A stretch of DNA of 64,000 nt from JACCYI01 sp963828075 (GTDB lineage Bacteria; Actinomycetota; Thermoleophilia; Solirubrobacterales; Solirubrobacteraceae): positions 372,001 through 436,000 of the forward strand of contig CAWHDH010000017.1 in NCBI GenBank assembly GCA_963828075.1, given 5' to 3'. The position numbers and the translations under genes are program-made. Below the pieces are notes generated by a model that had not been told where the DNA came from, did not search any database, and saw nothing but the letters and a program-made list of their open reading frames with translations. Below, piece after piece: positions 1-6,950 of this stretch. The first letter of the stretch is position 1; every line of letters begins with the position of its first letter.

Positions 1-171
1 GAGCGCGCCGACGTCGCCGCCGGTGGGCTCGGCGCCCGTGTCCGGGATGGCGTAGCTGAGGTACGGGTGGTCGGTCGTCGGGTCGAACGTCGCCAGGAAC
101 GGCCCGACGCGCTCGACCTCGCGCCCGCGGGACGCCGAGCCCCGCAGGTACGCCTGGATCGCCTCGTCCAC
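1..171 (-). CDS. GNAT-like N-acetyltransferase, N-terminal part only
   Basis: The gene reads leftward and runs off the window edge, leaving about 57 residues. The start of the product (VDEAIQAYLRGSASRGREVE, then VGPFLATFDP and YLSYAIPD) resembles the N-terminus of a group of actinobacterial GNAT-family proteins; this is recall of a family pattern, not a search. The acetyl-CoA binding motif lies outside the window, so the call is tentative. I chose the GTG at 169-171. An in-frame TTG at 184-186 is possible but lies inside the inverted repeat of the neighbouring element, so the native 5' end may have been changed by that element. corA lies upstream in the same orientation. Confidence 0.5.
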   Translation of the reverse strand, partial: MDEAIQAYLRGSASRGREVERVGPFLATFDPTTDHPYLSYAIPDTGAEPTGGDVGAL

Positions 172-173
172 GA

Positions 174-340
174 AAGGGCCTGTCAAAGAAATGGCGGGCC
201 CGTTCGGTGTGGTCTCAGACCAAGCTGGGCGTCGCACGCATCCGAAGGGAATGCGCCAGCATTTTCGAGGGTGTGGGTGGCGATCCAGCGCAGTGTCTGA
301 GGCCGCATCCGGACGTGCCCGTCTTCTTTGACAGGCCCTT
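174..340. mobile_element. Small element with terminal inverted repeats (MITE-like)
   Basis: The ends are a perfect 17-bp inverted repeat: AAGGGCCTGTCAAAGAA at 174-190, with its complement at 324-340. The similarity continues inward, imperfectly, to about 47 bp (for example GGTCTCAGAC against GGCCTCAGAC). The 167-bp interior has no credible gene. Both ends carry an outward-facing TTGACA, a consensus -35 hexamer (minus strand 181-186, plus strand 328-333). The element fills the gap between corA and the GNAT gene, and its right end supplies the TT of the corA stop codon. I see no clear target-site duplication. Non-autonomous transposon relic is the favoured reading; the distance between arms makes a simple terminator unlikely. 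Confidence 0.6.
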
Positions 341-1352
341 AGAGCCAGCCGCGATAGCGGAAGAAGCCGAGCATGCCCCCGAGGACTCCGAACATCACGG
401 CGATGATCAACCAGAACGCCGTGATCGAGTCCTGGCCGGGCACGTGGACGTTCATCCCGAAGATGGAGGCGATGAGCGTCATCGGCAGCATGATCACGCT
501 GAACGCGGTGAGCACTCGCAGCACGTCGTTGACGCGGTGCGAGAGCACCGACTCGTTGGTCGACTCGAGCGCCTCGACGACCTCCTTGTAGTTCTCGAGC
601 AGGTCCCAGACGCGCTCGGAGGCGTCGTTGATGTCGTCGAAGTAGATGTCGAGGTCGTCGGCCATGTAGCGCTGCTTGGTGCGCTCGAGGTCGCGGAACG
701 CCGCGCGCTGGGGGCGGACGATCTTGCGGAAGTTGATGATCTCCTGCTTGACGTTGGAGATGTCGCGCACGACCTCGGCGGCCCGGCCCTCGAAGATGTC
801 GTCCTCGAGGCGCTCGAGCTTGTTGCCCATCTTGCGCAGCATCGGAAACGAGGCGTCCACGCAGGAGTCGACGATCCGGTAGAGCAGGTAGCCGGGACCC
901 TTGGAGAACAGCCCCTCGCGGGCCTCCTCGCTTGTGCGGCAGCGCTCGAACAGGTACTCGACCGGCTGGAGCGGCTCGTTGGGGAGCGTGATCAGGAAGT
1001 CGGGGCCGACGAACAGGTCGAGCTCGGCGGCGTTCAGGCGCTTGACCGTCTTGTCGTAGCGCGGGAAGTGCAGGACGATGAACAGGTAGCCGTCGTACTC
1101 GTCGACCTTCGGACGCTGGTTGCGCGACAGGACGTCCTCGTAGTCGAGGGGGTGGAAGTCGAAGCGCTCCTCCAGCCAGGCCTGGTCAGCCGTCCGCGGG
1201 CGCTCGATGTTGATCCACCGCAGACCGGGGGATTCGATGATCTCCGCGCGCGGTCCGTCGCGCTCGACGGAGGACTCAGGCCGGCCGTTGCGGACGCGCC
1301 GACCGAGGCGTGGCTTGGGCAGGCTCGGCATAGCCGGGACTGCTGGGCTCAT
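339..1352 (-). CDS. corA: CorA-family magnesium/cobalt transporter
   Basis: Product of 337 residues, normal for the family, which forms pentameric channels for Mg2+ and other divalent cations in the inner membrane. It has a long soluble N-terminal domain, a charged helical stalk, and two C-terminal membrane segments. The family-defining GMN motif is at residues 299-301 (FGMNVHVPG), just after the first membrane helix, and the protein ends in a short basic tail. The ATG at 1350-1352 is used; a second in-frame ATG seven codons later would also fit. It is transcribed divergently from the SAM riboswitch cassette, and its stop codon abuts the inverted-repeat element. Confidence 0.93.
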   Translation of the reverse strand: MSPAVPAMPSLPKPRLGRRVRNGRPESSVERDGPRAEIIESPGLRWINIERPRTADQAWLEERFDFHPLDYEDVLSRNQRPKVDEYDGYLFIVLHFPRYDKTVKRLNAAELDLFVGPDFLITLPNEPLQPVEYLFERCRTSEEAREGLFSKGPGYLLYRIVDSCVDASFPMLRKMGNKLERLEDDIFEGRAAEVVRDISNVKQEIINFRKIVRPQRAAFRDLERTKQRYMADDLDIYFDDINDASERVWDLLENYKEVVEALESTNESVLSHRVNDVLRVLTAFSVIMLPMTLIASIFGMNVHVPGQDSITAFWLIIAVMFGVLGGMLGFFRYRGWL

Positions 1353-1375
1353 CGATCGGGGCCATCATGCCGATG

Positions 1376-1381
1376 ATTCTA
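1376..1381 (-). promoter_or_regulatory. Probable -10 box for corA
   Basis: Reads TAGAAT on the minus strand, 23 bases before the corA ATG, giving a leader of roughly 17 bases. It matches the TANNNT pattern seen before many genes in this window. No convincing -35 box is visible. Confidence 0.45.
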
Positions 1382-1386
1382 TGCAG

Positions 1387-1392
1387 TACGAT
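1387..1392 (+). promoter_or_regulatory. Probable -10 box for the SAM riboswitch transcript
   Basis: TACGAT lies 18 bases before the first paired base of the riboswitch, so transcription would start near 1399. It is only a few bases from the divergent corA -10 box. Confidence 0.4.
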
Positions 1393-1409
1393 CCAGACCA
1401 CATAGCTGG

Positions 1410-1525
1410 ACGCATCCAGAGGGGTGGAGGGAATGGCCCGATGAAACCCCGCCAACCATTCCGCAGTCCGCTGCGGAAACGGTGGCAATTCCAACAGGCT
1501 CCAAACGACAGCCTGGGAGATGTGT
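1410..1525 (+). ncRNA. SAM-I (S-box) riboswitch aptamer
   Basis: The S-box core is visible in order: P1 5' strand CGCATC (1411-1416), AGAGGGGTGGAGGGA, the GGCCCGATGAAACCCCGCCA block carrying the kink-turn, AACC, a variable hairpin (CCGCAGTCCGCTGCGG), the SAM-pocket strand GGTGGCAATTCCAACAGG, and CCTGGGAGATGTG closing P1 at 1519-1524. S-box RNAs bind S-adenosylmethionine and normally switch genes off when SAM is plentiful. It precedes a threonine-synthase-like gene and a sulfur-carrier gene, so those genes are most likely tied to methionine/SAM supply. Confidence 0.93.
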
Positions 1526-1588
1526 GAACGGGGTTCGCCGACGCGGCAAGCAGGGGACTGAACCTTCGCCACACACCCTGGGCGGAGG
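1522..1588 (+). promoter_or_regulatory. Translational expression platform of the SAM riboswitch
   Basis: The Shine-Dalgarno segment GGCGGAGG (1581-1588) is complementary to CCTTCGCC (1563-1570), giving an 8-bp sequestering hairpin. A competing pairing exists between GTGTG (1522-1526) and CACAC (1572-1576), plus CGGGG (1529-1533) and CCTTCG (1563-1568); it uses bases that belong to P1 when SAM is bound. This layout predicts that SAM binding frees CCTTCGCC to block the ribosome site. No T-run terminator is seen. Pairings were found by eye; energies were not computed. Confidence 0.6.
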
Positions 1589-1594
1589 AATCAC

Positions 1595-2824
1595 ATGCCG
1601 GCAGATGCCCTGAAGTGCAAGGAGTGCAAGACCGAGTACCCCCTCGAGGCGCGGTACGTGTGCGACCGCTGCTTCGGCCCGCTCGAGGTGGCCTACACGC
1701 CGCTCGACGCGTCGCCCGGCGAGCTCAGGCGGCGGATCCAGGCGGGTCCACACACGCTGTGGCGCTACGCGGACTTCCTGCCGCTCGCCGGCCCCCCGGG
1801 CAACACGCTGCCCACGGGCTGGACGCCGCTGGTGCGGGCCGACCGCCTCGCTGAGCGCCTCGGCCTCGGCGAGGTGTGGGTCAAGAACGAGACGGCCAAC
1901 CCGACCCACTCGTTCAAGGACCGCGTCGTCTCCGTCGCCCTGGCCCGCGCGCGGGAGCTCGGGTTCGAGACCGTCGCGTGCGCCTCGACCGGGAACCTGG
2001 CCAACGCGGTGGCCGCCCACGCCGCCTTCGCCGGCCTGCCGTCGTACGTGTTCATCCCCGCCGACCTCGAGGAGCCCAAGATCCTCGCGACGGGGGCCTA
2101 CGGCGCGCAGGTTGTCGGCGTCCGCGGCAACTACGACGCCGTCAACCGGCTCTGCACCGAGCTGTCGGGCGACCGCGACTGGGCGTTCGTCAACGTCAAC
2201 GTGCGCCCCTACTACGCCGAGGGCTCCAAGACGCTCGCCTACGAGACCGCCGAGCAGCTCGGCTGGCAGCTCCCCGACCGCGTGGTCGCGCCGGTGGCGT
2301 CCGGCTCGCTGTTCACGAAGGTCGCCCGCGGTTTCGAGGAGTGGATCGAGGCCGGCCTGATCGAGGGGACGGTGCCGATCATGCACGGCGCCCAGGCGAC
2401 CGGCTGCTCGCCGGTGGCGACCGCATTCGCCGAGGGCCACGACGTCTGCAAGCCGGTCAAGCCGGACACCATCGCCAAGTCGCTGGCGATCGGCAACCCG
2501 GCCGACGGCCCGTATGCGGTCGAGCTGGCGCGGGCGACGAGCGGGAGCGTCGAGGCGGTGACCGACGACGAGATCCGCGCCGGCATCCGCCTGCTGGCCG
2601 AGACGACGGGCATCTTCACCGAGACCGCCGGCGGGGTGACCACCGCGGTCCTCGCCAAGCTCGCCGAGCGCGGCGAGATCGACCCGGGCGAGCGGGTGGT
2701 CGTCTACATCACCGGCGACGGCCTCAAGACGATCGACGTCGTGCGCGGGACGTTCGAGGTCGCCGAGATCGATCCGACGGTCGCCTCCTTCGAGGCCAAC
2801 GTCGCCGAGCCGGTGGGGGCATAG
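1595..2824 (+). CDS. Threonine-synthase-like PLP enzyme, SAM-riboswitch controlled
   Basis: Product of 409 residues, a fold-type II PLP enzyme of the threonine synthase family. An N-terminal zinc ribbon has Cys8, Cys11, Cys23 and Cys26. The PLP lysine is Lys108 in NPTHSFKDR, and the PLP-phosphate loop is ASTGNLANA. Threonine synthase converts O-phosphohomoserine to threonine. Here, control by a SAM-I riboswitch and the next gene, a Gly-Gly sulfur carrier two bases downstream, suggest the enzyme may instead use O-phosphohomoserine plus a protein thiocarboxylate to make homocysteine. That is inference; an ordinary threonine synthase remains possible. The ATG at 1595 follows GGCGGAGGA by 6 bases. 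Confidence 0.85.
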   Translation: MPADALKCKECKTEYPLEARYVCDRCFGPLEVAYTPLDASPGELRRRIQAGPHTLWRYADFLPLAGPPGNTLPTGWTPLVRADRLAERLGLGEVWVKNETANPTHSFKDRVVSVALARARELGFETVACASTGNLANAVAAHAAFAGLPSYVFIPADLEEPKILATGAYGAQVVGVRGNYDAVNRLCTELSGDRDWAFVNVNVRPYYAEGSKTLAYETAEQLGWQLPDRVVAPVASGSLFTKVARGFEEWIEAGLIEGTVPIMHGAQATGCSPVATAFAEGHDVCKPVKPDTIAKSLAIGNPADGPYAVELARATSGSVEAVTDDEIRAGIRLLAETTGIFTETAGGVTTAVLAKLAERGEIDPGERVVVYITGDGLKTIDVVRGTFEVAEIDPTVASFEANVAEPVGA

Positions 2825-2826
2825 CC

Positions 2827-3102
2827 ATGGCCGTCACGATCAAGCTCCCGACCCAGCTGCGCGACGCCGCCGGCGGCCAGGCCGCCGTTCCCGTGGAGGG
2901 CGCCACCATCGGCGAGGTCCTCAACGCCCTGTACGCCGACCACGGCGAGCTGCGCAACCGGATCGCCGGCGAGGACGGCGAGCCGCGCCGGTTCGTCAAC
3001 GTCTACCTCGGCGGCGAGGACATCCGCTACCTCGACGGCCTCGCCACCGCGGTACCCGACGGGGCCGAGGTCACGATCCTGCCGGCGGTCGCCGGCGGGT
3101 GA
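2827..3102 (+). CDS. MoaD/ThiS-family ubiquitin-like sulfur carrier
   Basis: Product of 91 residues starting MAVTIKLPTQLRDAAGG and ending ILPAVAGG. The exposed C-terminal Gly-Gly is what an E1-like enzyme needs to adenylate and thiocarboxylate a carrier of this family. The body fits a beta-grasp fold (VEGATIGEVLNAL; VFVNVYL-type strand; LATAVPDGAEVTILPAV). Known relatives feed sulfur to molybdopterin, thiazole, cysteine (CysO) or homocysteine (HcyS) synthesis. Its place right after the PLP enzyme under a SAM riboswitch favours a methionine role. No E1-like or JAMM protease gene is in the window; none is needed for maturation because Gly-Gly is already terminal. Confidence 0.88.
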   Translation: MAVTIKLPTQLRDAAGGQAAVPVEGATIGEVLNALYADHGELRNRIAGEDGEPRRFVNVYLGGEDIRYLDGLATAVPDGAEVTILPAVAGG

Positions 3103-3473
3103 GCATCCTGGGCCTCGACCACGTCCAGCTCGCGGCCCCCCGCGGCTGCGAGGTCGAGGCCCGCCGGTTCTACGGCGCGGTGCTCGGCCTCGCCGAGGTC
3201 GAGAAGCCGGAGCCGCTGCGCTCGCGCGGCGGCGTGTGGTTCGCGGTGGGCGACTCGCACCAGCTGCACATCGGGGTCGAGGAGGGCTTCGCGCCGGCGC
3301 GCAAAGCCCATCCGGCGCTGAGGGTCGCGCCGGACTCGCTCGACGAGCTCGCCGGACGGCTGGCCGAGAGCGGGGCCGCGGTCACCTGCGACGACGCCCT
3401 CCCGGGCGTGCGCCGGTTCTACACCGACGATCCGTGGGGCAACCGGCTCGAGCTGCTGGCCGGCACGGCGTGA
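3099..3473 (+). CDS. VOC-family protein (glyoxalase/dioxygenase fold)
   Basis: Product of 124 residues. It starts ILGLDHVQLAAP and carries RRFYGAVLGL, then HQLHIGV and ends with FYTDDPWGNRLELL, the typical beta-alpha-beta-beta-beta repeats of vicinal oxygen chelate proteins. His8, the HQLH segment and the late Glu in NRLEL are candidate metal ligands. VOC proteins include glyoxalases, dioxygenases and resistance proteins, so substrate cannot be read from sequence. The GTG start overlaps the carrier stop (GTGA), so it is the third gene of the SAM-riboswitch operon; its part in that pathway is unknown. Confidence 0.85.
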   Translation: MSILGLDHVQLAAPRGCEVEARRFYGAVLGLAEVEKPEPLRSRGGVWFAVGDSHQLHIGVEEGFAPARKAHPALRVAPDSLDELAGRLAESGAAVTCDDALPGVRRFYTDDPWGNRLELLAGTA

Positions 3474-3511
3474 GGTCTCAGACTCGCCGCGGCGGGGAGG
3501 AGGCACAGGCC

Positions 3512-3601
3512 GTGCGTGCGCTCGTGGCCCGCGCGGAGGCAAGCGCTTCCGCCAAGGACGGCGACGTGGTCGGCGAGGCCGAGGTGCGCTGGGTGCGCTG
3601 A
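3512..3601 (+). CDS. Possible 29-residue peptide gene
   Basis: A GTG at 3512 is preceded by a near-perfect Shine-Dalgarno sequence, GGGGAGGAGG (3494-3503), with an 8-base gap. The frame runs 29 codons to a TGA and reads VRALVARAEASASAKDGDVV in its first part. The strong ribosome site is the only support; there is no family match. It lies 38 bases downstream of the VOC gene and could be the last gene of that operon or a chance frame. Confidence 0.25.
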   Translation: MRALVARAEASASAKDGDVVGEAEVRWVR

Positions 3602-3650
3602 CCAGCCATGTCGACGAACTGGCCGCGGTTCGGGCCGTACGATTGATGGC

Positions 3651-3863
3651 GTGTGCCCGGTCTTGCGTGAGCCATTCCGGCGTCGTCGCGGCTTCTTCGA
3701 TGTGCGCCTCGACAAGCGACTCTGGGTCAAGCTGCTCGGCCCGCGGCGGGAACCGTTCACGGGGCCTCGAGACGATGGCGACGCCTTCGACGCCGACGGC
3801 GTACTCGAGCCGCGGCGTCCACGCCCAGGGGCGGGTTCCGGGCAGGCGTCGCCGCCGCTCTGA
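3651..3863 (+). CDS. Small hypothetical protein, probably leaderless
   Basis: Predicted 70 residues from a GTG start. A TACGAT box at 3638-3643 ends 7 bases before it, the leaderless spacing seen elsewhere in the window. The product has a basic N-terminal half (FRRRRGFFDVRLDKRLWVKL) and an acidic, proline- and glycine-rich C-terminal half. Third-position GC is high, as in neighbouring genes. I recognise no family. The gene stands alone between the SAM cassette and the glycosyltransferase relic, in the same direction. Confidence 0.4.
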   Translation: MCPVLREPFRRRRGFFDVRLDKRLWVKLLGPRREPFTGPRDDGDAFDADGVLEPRRPRPGAGSGQASPPL

Positions 3864-3943
3864 AGCCCGCGGGAGGGTCAGCGGCCGCCGCTGATCCCGG
3901 TGGCATCACGCGATCGGCTCGAAGGTGACGTACGGTCCCCGCG

Positions 3944-4691
3944 ATGGCAGTCGACCCGCCCGACCGTCCAGCGCGCCCGACCTGCGCTGTGATCGTGCCG
4001 TTCGCCGGAGCGCAGGCCGACCTCGAGCGCTGCCTGGCCGCCCTCGCCGATCTCGAGCTCCGACACCGACGAGGTGCTGGTCGCCGACAACCGCCCGCAG
4101 GCCGAAGCCCGGACGCACGGGCGAACGCACGTGATCCCCGCCCCCGGCCCGGCGTCGCCGTACTTCGCCCGCCAGCAGGCGGCCGCCCGCGCCGGCGGCG
4201 AGTGGCTCGTGTTCGTCGACGCCGACGCGGATGCCGGTCTCCTCGACGCGCTGTTCGACCCGGTACCGGCCGCCACGACGGCGATCCTCGCCGGCGCCAT
4301 CGTGGACCACCCGCGCGCCCCGTACGCGCGGATCGCCAATTGCGCGGTCCGGCGGAGCGCGTTCGCGGCGGTGGGCGGCTTCCCCGATCCGGTCCGATCC
4401 GGCGCCGACGTGGACCTGTGCTGGCGCCTCGCGGCCGCCGGACACGAGCTGGAGGAGCGCCCCGCGGCGAGGTGCGGCCGGCGCGACCGCCCGACCTTCG
4501 CGCAGCTGCACCGCCAGGGCTCGGGCATGCAGTGGCTCGACCGCCGCTACCCCGGCGCGTTCCCGCTGCCCCGGCCGAACGAGCTGGCGGATCGGTTCCG
4601 TCTGCTCGCGCGCGACCCGGTCGAGTTCGCCTCGCGCTGGGCCGTCGACTTCGGGCGCCTGAAGGCCAACGGCGATCCCACCCGGCCGTGA
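3944..4691 (+). pseudogene. Family 2 glycosyltransferase, frameshifted
   Basis: The N-terminal part (CAVIVPFAGAQADLERCLAA) and the continuation (EVLVADNRP, then EWLVFVDADAD, GGFPDPVRSGADVDLCWRLA) form one GT2-type protein with a DxD-like VDADAD motif, but they lie in different frames. The break is near 4055-4062: a two-base deletion (or one-base gain) after DLEL would explain it. The start ATG has a leaderless TACGGT box at 3931-3936. Downstream the frame stays open to 4691 and overlaps the acyltransferase start. Either a real recent mutation, programmed shifting, or a sequencing error in a GC-rich run. The product would be about 248 residues if repaired. Confidence 0.75.
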
Positions 4692-5398
4692 TCGAGCGGC
4701 TCCTCCTCGCGCGACGGAGGCTGCGGTTCGCGCTGTGGGTGGCGGGCCTGCGGCTGCGGCTGCGCCGGCACGGCGGGCGGCTCTCCCTCGATGCTCCCCA
4801 CGGCGCCCGCTTCCAGTCGCCGCCCCGGGTCGAGATCGACCCGGGCGTCGGCGCGCACCTGACGCTCCGGCTCGGACGCGACGTGTCGTTGGGCCGGTCG
4901 CTCGTGCTCGACCTCCGCGGGCGGTCGGAGCTCACCGTCGGCGACGGCGCGTGGTTCGGCCACGCGCCGCGGATCCAGTTGCGAGGCGGGACCATCGTGC
5001 TCGGCCCGCACGCCCACGTCCGCGACGGAGCGGTCCTGAAGGCCGACGGGCGGCTGACCGTGGGCGAGGAGGTGACGGTCGGCTACGGCTGCGTGCTCGC
5101 GTGCACCGAGCGCGTGGAGATCGGCGACCGCTCGGGGCTCGGCGAGCGCGTCAGCGTCACCGACTCCGACCACAGCCCGGACGGGACCGACGCCCACTAC
5201 CTGCGCCGCCCGCTGCAGACGACGCCCGTCCGGATCGGTCGCAACGTCCTCGTCTCGGCGAACGTCGTGATCCTGCGCGGCGCGGAGGTCGGCGACAACG
5301 CGGTCATCGCCGCCGGAGCGGTGCTGCGCGGCGGTGCGCACGCGGGCGCGACTCTGCACGCCGGCATCCCTGCCCGCCCGGTGCGCGCGCTGTCCTAA
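4688..5398 (+). CDS. Left-handed beta-helix (hexapeptide) acyltransferase
   Basis: Product of 236 residues with repeated hexapeptide turns (LTVGDGAWFG, IVLGPHAHVRDGA, LTVGEEVTVGYG, VEIGDRSGLGERV, VRIGRNVLVSANV, AEVGDNAVIAAGAVL), typical of O-acetyltransferases such as the maltose acetyltransferase/WbbJ group. The conserved acceptor-site segment VTDSDHSP is present, with its catalytic His. It would transfer an acyl group from acyl-CoA to a sugar. The GTG start overlaps the TGA of the glycosyltransferase (GTGA), implying co-translation and a joint role in a surface glycan or glycolipid. Confidence 0.88.
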   Translation: MIERLLLARRRLRFALWVAGLRLRLRRHGGRLSLDAPHGARFQSPPRVEIDPGVGAHLTLRLGRDVSLGRSLVLDLRGRSELTVGDGAWFGHAPRIQLRGGTIVLGPHAHVRDGAVLKADGRLTVGEEVTVGYGCVLACTERVEIGDRSGLGERVSVTDSDHSPDGTDAHYLRRPLQTTPVRIGRNVLVSANVVILRGAEVGDNAVIAAGAVLRGGAHAGATLHAGIPARPVRALS

Positions 5399-5461
5399 TT
5401 CCGGCCTTGCGCCGGTCCCGTCCGCTGTGGTTGGGTTGCTCCAACTCGAGGAGGGAACCCG

Positions 5462-6529
5462 ATGAGACGAGCAGGAGCGACGGTGCTAACGGCGATGGTC
5501 GCCTCACTCCTGTTCACGGCCGCCCCCGCGCGGGCGGACGAGGAGCCTCCGTCCGTCACGAACCCGAGCACCACCCCGGGCTTCCTTCCCTATACCGGTG
5601 GCACGGTGACCATCAGCGCCGACGTCGTGGACGAGGATGGCATCCAATCGGTCGGCGCTGACGCGAGCGGATCCAACGGTGTCTACCTGACCGTCGAACT
5701 GCTGCCGACGGGCAGCGGCGACACCTACAGCGCGACCCTGGACATCCCGGCGAACTTCACCGACGAGTCCGTGCCCTACACGGTGCTGATCACTGCGGAG
5801 GACAAGACCGGCCGCTCGTGGGTCGAGGGGGCAGGCGGGCCCGAGGTCGCTGCGCAGCCGCAGTTCGACGAGCCGCCGGCGGTCTCCGATCCGTCGGTGA
5901 CGCCGCTTTCCCTGCCTGCGGCCGGCGGTCCGGTGACGATCGCCGCGACGGCGACGGACGACCAGAGCATCTCCGAGGTCTACGCCGCGATCACGCTGCC
6001 CGGCGGCGGGTTCGCGACGGTGACGCTCGACGCGATCAGCTCCACCCGGTTCGAGGGGGTCTACACAGCTCCCGCCAACGCCGGCGCCACCCCCGCGACC
6101 TATGGGGTCGGGATCACCGCGACAGACGACGTCGGCCAGTCGGACTCGATCGACGCGGGTGACTTCACCGTCGCCGCCGCGGCCCCGCCCGCGGCGCTGC
6201 TCCGGCTCTCGCCGACCACGCAGAGCTTCGGGACCATGCGGCTCGGCGGCCGCGTGAATCGGGTGTTCCGTCTGCGTAACGTCGGCCCGAGATCGGCGGC
6301 ACCCGTCTCCGGGATCATCTCGATCTCCGGCGCTCCGTTCTCGCTGGTGGGAGCGCGCCCGGCGCGTCTCTTCTTCCAGCTGGCGGGCCAGCAGACCAAG
6401 ACGTTCGTCGTGCAGTTCAAGCCCGGGATCCTCGGGCCTCAGTCGGGCACGTTGCGCGTGGCCCGCTCCGACGGCGCCCAGCCGGGACTCTCCTCCAGCC
6501 TCACCGGCGTCGGGAGGAAACGAGGCTAG
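5462..6529 (+). CDS. Secreted protein with Ig-like and choice-of-anchor-D-like domains
   Basis: Product of 355 residues with a signal peptide (basic start, hydrophobic core, probable cleavage after Ala25 in PARA-DEE). Residues about 30-120 and 140-235 form two similar beta-rich modules, each with a PS-T-P-lpytGG-vtIsA pattern. The C-terminal 110 residues (RLSPTTQSFGTMRLGG, VFRLRNVG, VQFKPGILGPQSGTL) look like an ASH/choice-of-anchor-D Ig fold. No anchor or sorting motif is seen, so it is probably released or wall-associated. GAGGAGGG precedes the ATG. Its TAG overlaps the stop of the convergent gene (CTAG). Confidence 0.75.
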   Translation: MRRAGATVLTAMVASLLFTAAPARADEEPPSVTNPSTTPGFLPYTGGTVTISADVVDEDGIQSVGADASGSNGVYLTVELLPTGSGDTYSATLDIPANFTDESVPYTVLITAEDKTGRSWVEGAGGPEVAAQPQFDEPPAVSDPSVTPLSLPAAGGPVTIAATATDDQSISEVYAAITLPGGGFATVTLDAISSTRFEGVYTAPANAGATPATYGVGITATDDVGQSDSIDAGDFTVAAAAPPAALLRLSPTTQSFGTMRLGGRVNRVFRLRNVGPRSAAPVSGIISISGAPFSLVGARPARLFFQLAGQQTKTFVVQFKPGILGPQSGTLRVARSDGAQPGLSSSLTGVGRKRG

Positions 6530-6807
6530 AAGTCGTCCGCGCCCAGGAGGTCGCGGGCCAGCGCGTCGCCCCACCGGCAGGCGAGGGCCTCGATGCTCTC
6601 CGCCGCCAGCTGCTCGCACGCCGCGAGCAGCTCCTCGCGCGCGGCGGCGCTCCGCGTCTCCAGCCGCCGCAGGTCGGCGGGCGAGCACAGCGCGCGAAAG
6701 CACGACTCGCACTCGGGGCAGCGGAGCTCGACCGCCCCGGTTCGCGTCCAGCGAAGCGGCTGCAACAGCACCGAGCCGCAGCTCGGACAGGCGTCGACGG
6801 CGGCCAC
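6526..6807 (-). CDS. Small zinc-ribbon protein, unknown function
   Basis: Product of about 93 residues from a GTG at 6805-6807. Two CxxC knuckles (CPSCGS and CPECES) near residues 6-35 suggest one bound zinc. The remainder is helical and Arg/Ala/Glu-rich (LETRSAAAREELLAACEQLA). The frame stays open upstream through the tRNA-Arg gene, but that extension only encodes the antisense-style tRNA peptide and is not real. It is convergent with the secreted protein, overlapping by four bases, and lies just downstream of the tRNA, which may supply its transcript. Confidence 0.6.
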   Translation of the reverse strand: MAAVDACPSCGSVLLQPLRWTRTGAVELRCPECESCFRALCSPADLRRLETRSAAAREELLAACEQLAAESIEALACRWGDALARDLLGADDF

Positions 6808-6839
6808 GATGGCGGCACCGTACGCCCGGCCTCGGACGA

Positions 6840-6912
<73 letters not shown>

Positions 6913-6950
6913 CGGGGTGGGCAGCTTACCGTGACGGGTACGCACGCCCC

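Noticed and set aside
174..340. Rho-independent terminator or riboswitch formed by the 17-bp inverted repeat
   Set aside because: The arms are separated by 133 bases, there is no T-run, and similarity extends inward as in transposon ends.
207..1376. A 389-codon plus-strand frame opposite corA
   Set aside because: Shadow frame; the corA reading has the GMN motif and membrane helices.
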